Positions 1-5,047 of a stretch of DNA of 5,047 nucleotides are shown here, piece after piece. The notes below the pieces were generated by a model. That model did no database searches. It was not told the origin of the DNA and saw only the letters and a program-made list of their open reading frames with translations. The position numbers and the translations under genes were made by a program. The DNA lies in contig JAPKXT010000147.1 in the NCBI GenBank assembly GCA_026394695.1, positions 1 to 5,047 of the forward strand. The letters are read 5' to 3'. Source of the stretch: Methanoregula sp. (GTDB taxonomy: Archaea > Halobacteriota > Methanomicrobia > Methanomicrobiales > Methanospirillaceae). Within the stretch, counting starts at the first letter, position 1, and every line of letters starts with the position of its first letter.

Positions 1-1551
1 CTGGCGCTTTTGACTGGGTGACCATCATGTCATCCACTCGGATGAGCATGACTGCTGTCTCCGATGCACTCTGGATTGACTGGCGTTTTGATCTCAGTGG
101 TTCAAGTACACCTTCTGCGAGCATGTCCACAATCGTGCCATCAAAAACGTTCAGACCTGCGTTCTTCTTTCCCTTTGAATGTGCATTCTTGAGTTCGACC
201 AGTTTGTCGATGGGGTTGTATCCCGAGTTCTCTGCAAGGGCACGGGGAATGGATTCAAACGCTGCTGCATACGCTTCTATGGCGAGCTGGACACGTCCAC
301 CGACGGTTGAAGCGTAATCCCGGATTTTCATTAAGAGTTCTGTCTCTACTGCACCGCCACCAACCACATAGGTGCCGTCTTCCATTGCGTCCATGACCAC
401 ACGTGTTCCATCAACCACAGCACGTTCGAGTTCGTCAAGGAGATAGTCACTTGAGCCACGGAGCAGGATGGTGATTGCTTTGGGGTTCTTGCACCCGGAG
501 ATTCGGGTGATATTGGCTTCGGTATCCTCTTCAACAAGGTCTGCAGCTCCGAGATCCTTTGCCGTGAGTGCGTCTGGTTTGTTCACAATATTTGCGTGAA
601 GCGATCGTGCGGCATATTTCATATCACTTTCCGGCACATCCTCAATGGCAAAAATTCCATTCTTGGCCAGATAGAACTGGACCGGGTCTGCAATGCCCTT
701 CTGCCGATGATTGCATCGGCAAGTTTTTTGAGTGTATCGCGTTCCTGCTCGGAGAAGGCATTAATCTGCTCAGCACTCGTGATCTTGATCTTCGCTTTAA
801 CCTGGGTTTTTGTGATCTCAAGAGGGGTTGCAACCAAAGCGACGTTGGCTTTTGTAATCTTTTTGGGCATCCCTTCGCTGATACGCTTCTTGTCAATGAC
901 AATACCGCGGATCAGCTCGGCATCATCCATTGCTTTTCCTTTCTGTTTCTTGATCATCACGTCTTCTTCATCGACATCGATCTTCCCATTGGTTTTTTCA
1001 GCAACTGCCATTACGGCATCAACAATAATACCGTCAAGCTTGGTTTTCACGGATTCAATCGACTTGCCGGTTATGGCAGTGTCCACGATTTTAAAAAGGG
1101 TTTTTCGATCCGTTGGCTCAACCTTGAGGGAGAGGCCGTTCACGATCTCGAGTGCTTTCTCCATACCCATGCGGTATCCCTGTGCGATCACGGTTGGATG
1201 AATACCCTGTTCGAGCATTCCTTCGGCTTGCTCCATGAGCGCGCCAACAATGACCACAGCGGTGGTTGTTCCGTCGCCGACCTCATCGTCCTGAGTCCGT
1301 GCGACTTCAATCACCATTTTTGCACCCGGGTGTTGTACAGCAATTTCTCCGAGGATGGTTGCACCATCATTGGTGATGACAATGTCCCCGGTAGATCCGA
1401 CAAGCATCTTATCCATTCCTCGTGGACCAAGTGTTGACTTGACAGCACCGGCGATTGCCTTTGCTGCCGCTATATTCGAGCGCTGGGCTTCTTTCCCGTA
1501 ATTACGCTCTACATTTTCTTTTAAAATGATAATTGGCTGTCCAGACTGCAT
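1..1551 (-). pseudogene. thsA: Thermosome subunit (group II chaperonin), frameshifted by an apparent internal deletion; C-terminal tail beyond window edge
   Basis: The protein would be a subunit of the cytosolic double-ring ATP-driven chaperonin that folds proteins in archaea. The ATG at 1549-1551 has GAGG 7 nt upstream. Codons 1-283 (1551-703) carry the equatorial ATP-site motifs TLGPRG (40-45), DGATIL (62-67) and GDGTTT (92-97), then the intermediate and early apical domains, ending LKKLADAIIG. That frame then continues out of register to a TGA at 619-621, giving a 310-aa product. Family sequence resumes in another frame from 702 (KGIADPVQFYLAKNG) and stays open to position 2. This part includes the probable catalytic Asp (GAT at 412-410, in VVDGTR) and the GGGAVE motif, and the window ends at SKAP. 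Rejoined, the two parts make about 525 residues, with only a short C-terminal tail missing compared with the usual 540-550. As read, no functional subunit could be made, since the second half of the ATPase is lost. The identity is certain. Whether the lesion is biological is not. The symbol is generic because the paralogue is unknown. Confidence 0.9.
702..703 (-). other. Frameshift junction in the thermosome gene, apparent deletion of about 25 nt
   Basis: On the minus strand the codons ATC ATC GGC (711-703) are followed directly by AG AAG GGC ATT GCA GAC (702-686). Thermosomes normally have a segment like (S/T)GANVVFCQKGID here, after the isoleucine-rich helix end. The bases for (S/T)GANVVFC and the first base of the Gln codon are absent, which is 25 nt and shifts the frame. 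Everything before and after aligns by eye with the family without further gaps. The exact end points are uncertain by a base or two. Confidence 0.8.
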
Positions 1552-1555
1552 AATA

Positions 1556-1600
1556 GATCCTCTGATGTTGTAAAAGGTGGAATTGAACTTCTATATAAAC
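1556..1600 (-). promoter_or_regulatory. Thermosome promoter and Shine-Dalgarno
   Basis: On the minus strand GTTTATATAG (1600-1591) is a near-ideal archaeal TATA box. Its centre is about 45 nt upstream of the start codon, so transcription should begin near 1570 with a leader of about 20 nt. That leader contains GAGG (1562-1559), 7 nt before the ATG. The promoter lies between the T7 tract after the upstream gene and the thermosome start, so the chaperonin gene is probably transcribed on its own. No inverted repeat that could be a heat-shock operator was noticed. Confidence 0.75.
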
Positions 1601-1619
1601 ATTCTGCGTTTTACTCCGG

Positions 1620-1626
1620 AAAAAAA
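1620..1626 (-). terminator. Oligo-T terminator after gfcR-like gene
   Basis: A run of seven T on the minus strand begins 7 nt after the TGA stop codon of the gfcR-like gene. There is no strong stem before it. Archaeal RNA polymerase can terminate on T-rich stretches without a hairpin, and the position between a stop codon and the next TATA box supports this reading. Confidence 0.5.
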
Positions 1627-1633
1627 GAATTGA

Positions 1634-2242
1634 TCAGTCAATACGGGATATTTTGAAGAGCGAATAAACCGGTACGCCCTCAATATCCTTGATACCGCGC
1701 TTATCGAATATTACCCAGATAGCAACTGGGATCGCATTGTATTTCTTTAAATATTTCACCACTTCTCTTAATGTATTACCTGAAGTTATCGTATCATCAA
1801 CGATAATACATCGTTCACCACCAATAGCCGCAAAATTCCCGCTCATCGAACCCATCGGGCGCTCGCCCTGGTTCTGTTTTGAAGGGTGATAGATTGCAAG
1901 TTTTGCTGCTTCCTGGGCAGCGATAATTGTTGCAAGCGGGATTCCGGAAATGGCAATACCTACAATAACCTTTGCGGCTGGTGATGAAACGTTCTCATCA
2001 TTCAGGTCTCCGTAGTACCGTTGTAAGAGCATCAGGGCCGTTTCTTCGAGCAAAGGTGCCTGGCTACTGACTGCAGTCCAGTCTATGTGAACATCTTTTG
2101 GGGCGGCTACTCCTTTAGCCTGGGTGAGAAGCCACGTCACTGTTTCCATGGAAAGAGAGAGCTCATCTGCAATCTGACCAGGACTATGTCCTTCTGCGAG
2201 GAGCATTTTTGCCTTGCTAATCAGATCGTCAAGGGAAGACAT
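1634..2242 (-). CDS. gfcR: GfcR-type transcriptional regulator (HTH plus PRTase-like domain)
   Basis: The 202-aa protein belongs to the archaeal family often named orotate phosphoribosyltransferase-like. Residues about 17-42 (GHSPGQIADELSLS and onward) form a helix-turn-helix, and the rest has a type I PRTase fold. The PRPP-binding loop is CIIVDDTITSGNT (145-157), with the two Asp, TSG and Thr expected to grip the ribose phosphate. The Lys-rich, HG-containing catalytic loop of true PyrE is not seen: the corresponding stretch reads YHPSKQNQGERPMG (118-131). This points to a ligand sensor rather than an enzyme. The Haloferax member GfcR activates sugar-degradation genes; the target in a methanogen is not known. 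The gene starts 20 nt after nob1 and is probably in an operon with prs and nob1. The ATG at 2240-2242 has no clear Shine-Dalgarno. The symbol is assigned by family resemblance. Confidence 0.85.
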   Translation of the reverse strand: MSSLDDLISKAKMLLAEGHSPGQIADELSLSMETVTWLLTQAKGVAAPKDVHIDWTAVSSQAPLLEETALMLLQRYYGDLNDENVSSPAAKVIVGIAISGIPLATIIAAQEAAKLAIYHPSKQNQGERPMGSMSGNFAAIGGERCIIVDDTITSGNTLREVVKYLKKYNAIPVAIWVIFDKRGIKDIEGVPVYSLFKISRID

Positions 2243-2262
2243 GGAAAAAGATTCGCCGGTAT

Positions 2263-2271
2263 CTATTTAAG
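2263..2271 (-). promoter_or_regulatory. Possible internal TATA box for gfcR-like gene, overlapping the nob1 stop
   Basis: CTTAAATAG on the minus strand contains the last Leu-Lys codons and the TAG stop of nob1. Its centre lies about 25 nt before the gfcR-like ATG, the spacing expected if transcription starts at or near the start codon. No convincing Shine-Dalgarno precedes that ATG, which would fit a leaderless mRNA. AT-rich gene ends can look like this by chance. Confidence 0.35.
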
Positions 2272-2718
2272 TTTTCTTTTAATAATTGAACCGCAGATGA
2301 GGCATTCCCCATCATGGTCAAAATATCTGCCGCAGCCACCGCACCGATATTTCCAGTGGATTCGCTTCGCTTTCCGCTGGTTGATGGGGATGGTTCGTAT
2401 TCCAAGAAGACCTGCGACATTCTGGAGAGCAAAATCATCAGTATAGATTACTGCTTCAAGTTCGAGAGCAAGCGCAAGAATGTCACAATCCGTGTCAGAG
2501 ATTACAGTGGAATCCCGTGTTTTTTTGGCTGCTGATATTACTCTCTCTCTGCTTTCGGCACCCGGAGAAACAACATGCATACCTTCAGCGGAAAATGTTT
2601 CGAATTTCCCTCTTGAGCGAATATCAATCAGCTCATCACAGACTGATGGAGTCGTGTAGAGTTCTCCGTTGACCGGACAGTCCGAGAAAAAAACACTGGA
2701 GTCAAGGATCGTTTTCAT
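2263..2718 (-). CDS. nob1: Nob1-like PIN-domain endoribonuclease with zinc ribbon
   Basis: The 151-aa protein has the archaeal Nob1 architecture. The N-terminal PIN nuclease domain has metal-binding acidic residues at D6 (ILDSS), E29 (CDEL), D77/D79 (DTDCDILALA) and D94/D95 (YTDDFALQN). A C-terminal zinc ribbon holds C126, C129, C139 and C142 (CGGC and CLICG). Nob1 cuts the 3' end of precursor 16S rRNA late in assembly of the small ribosomal subunit. Length and domain order match archaeal members, which databases often label VapC-like or nucleotide-binding PIN protein. The ATG at 2716-2718 gives the family-typical MKTILDSS start; only a weak AGGT lies about 8 nt upstream. The gene sits 43 nt after prs and 20 nt before the gfcR-like gene, in the same direction, which suggests co-transcription. 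All acidic and zinc ligands expected for activity are present. Confidence 0.88.
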   Translation of the reverse strand: MKTILDSSVFFSDCPVNGELYTTPSVCDELIDIRSRGKFETFSAEGMHVVSPGAESRERVISAAKKTRDSTVISDTDCDILALALELEAVIYTDDFALQNVAGLLGIRTIPINQRKAKRIHWKYRCGGCGRYFDHDGECLICGSIIKRKLK

Positions 2719-2738
2719 AAGGGGTACCTGTAAATTGG

Positions 2739-2746
2739 AAAAAAAA
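2739..2746 (-). terminator. T8 tract between prs and nob1, possible partial terminator
   Basis: Eight consecutive T on the minus strand lie about 16 nt after the prs stop codon, in the 43-nt prs-nob1 gap. By the archaeal U-tract rule this could end some transcripts and lower nob1 and gfcR expression relative to prs. No clear TATA box for nob1 was found in the gap, which argues for read-through rather than complete termination. Confidence 0.35.
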
Positions 2747-2761
2747 TTACATCAATTTTTC

Positions 2762-3616
2762 TTATAAGCCAGCCTTTTTTATGGTGTGTGCTATCAGGTC
2801 TGCAGCGGTTATTTTACTGCACCCACGTTCGATAGTATCACTGCAAATTACCTCGCAAATTCCAGCAGCTCTGAGGTGGACATATGCCCCTCCGGTGAGA
2901 ACCCCGTGAACGCATGCGGCGAATACGTCTTTTGCACCCTGCTCGTACAGAATCCCTGCGGCAGTGGCAATTGTCCCGCCGGTTGAGATAATATCATCGA
3001 CAATTACTACTGATCGCGATGCAGCGCATAATTGTTTGGGGGCCATCTTTACCTCAACGCCACTGAGACGAGTCTTTTCCAGATGATCAAAATCCCACCC
3101 GCCTGCAGATGCAACATGTTCGGCGAATGTAAGGGCTCCTTCATCGGGAGCAAGAATAAGGGGGTTGTCAAGGTTCAATGTTTTAATATATGAGCCGATG
3201 TCACGCGCAAGTGAGATGTTTCTTGCAGGCACTCCAAAATACTTCAGTACTTCTTTTTCATGGATATTGACCGTAATAATTTCCCGAACCCCTCTGCTGA
3301 GTGCCTGTGCAATGGCACGCGCACTGACCGGCTCTCCCTGCCTGAACCGCCTGTCCTGCCGGGCATATCCCATATAGGGTAAAACAAGGTGGTTATCAGA
3401 GCTGTCACAGGCATCAATCATCAGGAGTAACTGGACAAGTGCATCATTATCCACCACACTTCCGACAATAATGGTCTCATCGTCAAGTTTACCGGTGATC
3501 AGGTACTGTTCCCCATCAGGAAAACGGGAATATTTTACATCAACGACAGAGGTCTTTAGAGCTCTGGCAAGGCTGGTGGCAAGTATTTGGGATTTTTCAG
3601 TGGAGATCACTTTCAT
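2762..3616 (-). CDS. prs: Ribose-phosphate pyrophosphokinase (PRPP synthetase)
   Basis: The enzyme makes phosphoribosyl pyrophosphate from ribose 5-phosphate and ATP, the precursor for purine, pyrimidine, histidine and tryptophan synthesis, in the cytosol. The 284-aa product is typical of archaeal members, which are shorter than bacterial ones. Motifs: SRFPDGE (30-36), PYMGYARQDRRF (80-91) with the ATP-binding region, VNIHE (116-120) with the metal- and substrate-binding His119, the catalytic-loop KTR (181-183), and the ribose-phosphate loop VVIVDDIISTGGT (203-215). The start chosen is the ATG at 3614-3616, which gives the usual MKVIST N-terminus and has GAGG 9 nt upstream (3629-3626). The frame stays open to an ATG at 3724, but those 36 extra residues are unlike the family and would cover the promoter. 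The gene heads the presumed prs-nob1-gfcR operon, divergent from lonB. Confidence 0.95.
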   Translation of the reverse strand: MKVISTEKSQILATSLARALKTSVVDVKYSRFPDGEQYLITGKLDDETIIVGSVVDNDALVQLLLMIDACDSSDNHLVLPYMGYARQDRRFRQGEPVSARAIAQALSRGVREIITVNIHEKEVLKYFGVPARNISLARDIGSYIKTLNLDNPLILAPDEGALTFAEHVASAGGWDFDHLEKTRLSGVEVKMAPKQLCAASRSVVIVDDIISTGGTIATAAGILYEQGAKDVFAACVHGVLTGGAYVHLRAAGICEVICSDTIERGCSKITAADLIAHTIKKAGL

Positions 3617-3663
3617 GGTATCTTTCCTCAACAAAGAAGCAGTGGTGGATCTTTCTTCAGAAT

Positions 3664-3700
3664 TTATTATACAATAGTAGGTATTGTATTTTTTTAAGCC
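3664..3700 (-). promoter_or_regulatory. prs operon promoter region
   Basis: Two TATA-like elements lie on the minus strand upstream of prs: CTTAAAAAAATA (3700-3689) and TATAATAA (3671-3664). With the first, transcription would start around 3670 and leave a leader of about 55 nt; with the second, around 3643 and about 27 nt. Either leader would include the GAGG Shine-Dalgarno at 3629-3626. Sequence alone does not decide between them. Both touch or flank the inverted repeat at 3669-3689. Confidence 0.55.
3669..3689. promoter_or_regulatory. Perfect inverted repeat in the prs promoter, candidate operator
   Basis: The arms ATACAATA (3669-3676) and TATTGTAT (3682-3689) are perfect reverse complements separated by GTAGG. 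The 21-bp dyad, with half-sites about 13 bp apart centre to centre, has the form of a site for a dimeric helix-turn-helix regulator. It overlaps the core promoter of prs, where binding would block TBP/TFB or polymerase. A short AT-rich hairpin in the mRNA leader is the alternative. The binding protein is unknown; the gfcR-like protein in the same operon is one candidate. Confidence 0.5.
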
Positions 3701-3729
3701 TTGAATAGTATTGAGGAAAATCACTACAT

Positions 3730-3752
3730 ATGCAATCCCTATCGATGCAATC
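3730..3752 (+). repeat. Direct repeats ATGCAATC upstream of lonB
   Basis: ATGCAATC occurs at 3730-3737 and again at 3745-3752, 15 nt apart. A partial copy, ATGCAACA, follows at 3775-3782, 30 nt further on. The two full copies lie just upstream of the predicted lonB TATA box, a usual place for archaeal activator sites. The repeats are short and could be coincidental. Confidence 0.3.
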
Positions 3753-3756
3753 AGCT

Positions 3757-3815
3757 GAAAGTACTTAAACTATCATGCAACAATTCATATGAAAACTCCA
3801 AGAGTTAAAAGAGGT
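3757..3815 (+). promoter_or_regulatory. lonB promoter and Shine-Dalgarno
   Basis: A purine-rich TFB-recognition-like GAAAG (3757-3761) is followed by TACTTAAA (3762-3769) as a probable TATA box. Transcription would begin near 3790, leaving a leader of about 35 nt. GAGGT at 3811-3815 lies 10 nt before the ATG at 3826 and is the probable ribosome binding site. The 3617-3825 interval between prs and lonB holds only these divergent control elements and the repeats described separately; no RNA gene was seen. Confidence 0.5.
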
Positions 3816-3825
3816 ATATTCCGCA

Positions 3826-5047
3826 ATGGAAATTTCTGAGCAACCGTCACCGCAGAATGAAGCAGTACAAACCCCGGTTACAACTCCCCCGGTTACAACA
3901 CCTGAGGTTGCGCACACTGAAAGTGTGATAGCAACTTCCTCCCAGGTTGAAGTACCAGAGAAACTGATTGATCAGGTAATCGGTCAGGAACACGCGGTTG
4001 AGGTCATTAAAAAGGCAGCAATCCAGCGACGGCATGTCATGATGATCGGCAGCCCGGGGACGGGAAAGTCAATGCTGGCTAAGGCTATGGCCGAGATTTT
4101 GCCTAAAGAGGAGCTTCAGGATATTCTTACCTACCCGAATTCCGACGATCCTAACAACCCGGTGATCAGAACAGTTGCCGGCGGGCGGGGCAAGCAGATC
4201 GTTGCAGCCCATAAAGCCGAAGCAAAGAAAAAAATCCAGTTCCGGAATACCCTGCTGATGCTCCTGCTCATCGGGATAATCGGTTATGCATTCCTTACCT
4301 ACCAGTGGCTGATGGGGATCATTGCCGCCGCATTTGTTTTCATGGCATTGCGCTACACCACTCCCCGTGAGGAAGCAATGGTGCCCAAGCTCCTTGTTTC
4401 CAACGATACCAAAAATATTGCGCCCTTTATTGACGGGACCGGGTCTCATGCCGGTGCTCTGCTTGGTGATGTACGGCACGATCCCTTCCAGAGCGGGGGG
4501 CTTGAAACCCCGGCGCATGACCGGGTTGAAGTGGGGGCTATCCACAGGGCGCATGGGGGGGTACTATTTATTGATGAAATCAACACTCTGGACCCCCATT
4601 CACAACAGAACCTTCTCACGGCACTCCAGGAGGGAGAGTTCCCTATCACCGGGCAGAGTGAACGCTCGAGCGGTGCGATGGTTCGCACCGAACCAGTACC
4701 CTGCAAATTCGTGATGGTCGCGGCAGGAAATCTCGATGCCATCAAGGGGATGCACCCGGCACTTCGCTCCCGCATCCGCGGGTATGGGTATGAAGTGTAT
4801 ATGGTGGAGAGTATGGAGGATAACGAGGAAAGTCACCGAAAATACATTCGCTTTATTGCCCAGGAAGTGAAAAACGACGCGAAGATCCCACACTTTGACC
4901 AGAGTGCAATTGATGAAATTATCCGCGAAGCGAAACGGCGGTCGAACAGGAAAGGACACCTGACATTAAAACTCCGTGACATGGGTGGACTGATCAGTGT
5001 TGCAGGGGATATTGCACGGCAGGAAAATGCCACCCTGACGACATCTG
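3826..5047 (+). CDS. lonB: Archaeal membrane-bound ATP-dependent protease LonB, N-terminal ATPase part (runs off window)
   Basis: LonB is the membrane-anchored AAA+ protease that degrades damaged and regulatory proteins in archaea. The 407 codons present hold a low-complexity N-terminus (1-43), a conserved entry VPEKLIDQVIGQEHA (43-57), Walker A GSPGTGKS (75-82), two hydrophobic segments (about 142-158 and 161-176), Walker B VLFIDE (246-251), a sensor-1-like AAGN (299-302) and arginines in PALRSRIRG (311-319). Two transmembrane helices inserted between Walker A and Walker B are the hallmark of LonB and set it apart from soluble LonA. The Ser-Lys protease domain would follow beyond 5047. The ATG at 3826 is the first in frame after a TGA at 3790-3792, has GAGGT 10 nt upstream, and the next in-frame Met is at codon 72, too close to Walker A. 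The frame is open to the window end. Confidence 0.93.
   Translation, partial: MEISEQPSPQNEAVQTPVTTPPVTTPEVAHTESVIATSSQVEVPEKLIDQVIGQEHAVEVIKKAAIQRRHVMMIGSPGTGKSMLAKAMAEILPKEELQDILTYPNSDDPNNPVIRTVAGGRGKQIVAAHKAEAKKKIQFRNTLLMLLLIGIIGYAFLTYQWLMGIIAAAFVFMALRYTTPREEAMVPKLLVSNDTKNIAPFIDGTGSHAGALLGDVRHDPFQSGGLETPAHDRVEVGAIHRAHGGVLFIDEINTLDPHSQQNLLTALQEGEFPITGQSERSSGAMVRTEPVPCKFVMVAAGNLDAIKGMHPALRSRIRGYGYEVYMVESMEDNEESHRKYIRFIAQEVKNDAKIPHFDQSAIDEIIREAKRRSNRKGHLTLKLRDMGGLISVAGDIARQENATLTTS
3873..3902 (+). repeat. 15-bp tandem duplication encoding PVTTP-PVTTP in the LonB N-terminus
   Basis: CCCGGTTACAACTCC (3873-3887) is followed at once by CCCGGTTACAACACC (3888-3902), with 14 of 15 bases identical. 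It encodes two PVTTP units (residues 17-26) inside the Pro/Thr-rich tail that precedes the conserved ATPase. The high identity suggests a fairly recent slippage or unequal exchange event that kept the frame. Confidence 0.7.

Noticed and set aside
619..720. Programmed ribosomal frameshift in the thermosome gene
   Set aside because: Several conserved residues are missing at the join, which slippage cannot explain; a deletion or sequence error fits better.
568..1437. A long open frame of 289 codons on the plus strand, opposite the thermosome gene
   Set aside because: It lies wholly antisense to recognisable thermosome sequence, has no recognisable family motifs and is rich in Cys, His and Phe, as expected from the reverse of a coding gene.
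1634..2242. Orotate phosphoribosyltransferase enzyme (pyrE)
   Set aside because: An N-terminal helix-turn-helix is present and the catalytic Lys/His-Gly loop of PyrE is not seen, so a regulatory role is more likely.
2263..2718. VapC toxin of a toxin-antitoxin pair
   Set aside because: The C-terminal zinc ribbon with four Cys is a Nob1 feature, and there is no small antitoxin gene next to it.
3617..3724. 36-residue N-terminal extension of prs from an upstream ATG at 3724
   Set aside because: The extension does not resemble PRPP synthetases, and it would place coding sequence over the TATA elements and dyad. The inner ATG has a good Shine-Dalgarno and gives the family-typical start.
4069..4554. 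Open frame of 161 codons on the minus strand within lonB
   Set aside because: It is the shadow of the conserved LonB ATPase region, with no family resemblance or start signal of its own.
1..5047. CRISPR array, insertion sequence, integrated element or tRNA
   Set aside because: No spaced repeat array, transposase-like frame, terminal inverted repeats or cloverleaf sequence was seen; all long frames are chromosomal housekeeping genes.

Overview
The window looks like ordinary chromosome from a methanogenic euryarchaeon, most likely order Methanomicrobiales (Methanoregula or a relative). The evidence is the gene content: a group II chaperonin (thermosome), archaeal Nob1, a GfcR-type regulator with a helix-turn-helix joined to a PRTase-like domain, an archaeal-length PRPP synthetase and a membrane-anchored LonB. 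TATA-type promoters and oligo-T stretches after genes fit too. The genus is inferred from the style of the proteins, not from a search.

Layout: four genes lie on the minus strand and one, cut by the window edge, on the plus strand. Reading leftward from the divergent promoter region at 3617-3825: prs (PRPP synthetase, 3616-2762), nob1 (PIN-domain rRNA endonuclease, 2718-2263) and gfcR-like (2242-1634). The gaps between them are 43 and 20 nt, so they probably form an operon. A T7 tract follows gfcR. Next comes a thermosome gene (1551 to beyond position 1) with its own TATA box and Shine-Dalgarno. To the right, lonB starts at 3826 and runs off the end at 5047. It encodes the AAA+ ATPase part with two transmembrane segments between Walker A and Walker B; the protease domain lies outside the window.

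The main anomaly is in the thermosome gene. The reading frame breaks at 703/702, and the reading is exactly what a deletion of about 25 nt inside the apical-domain coding region would give: some eight near-invariant residues plus one base are missing. On either side both frames encode well-conserved thermosome sequence. It is either a recent pseudogene or a sequencing or assembly error.

The second point of interest is regulation. A perfect 8-bp inverted repeat with a 5-nt spacer sits in the prs promoter, and the same presumed operon encodes a PRTase-fold DNA-binding protein. This suggests, without proving, that the operon senses the product of its first gene. I found no mobile element, CRISPR array, tRNA or rRNA, and no convincing new multigene system.
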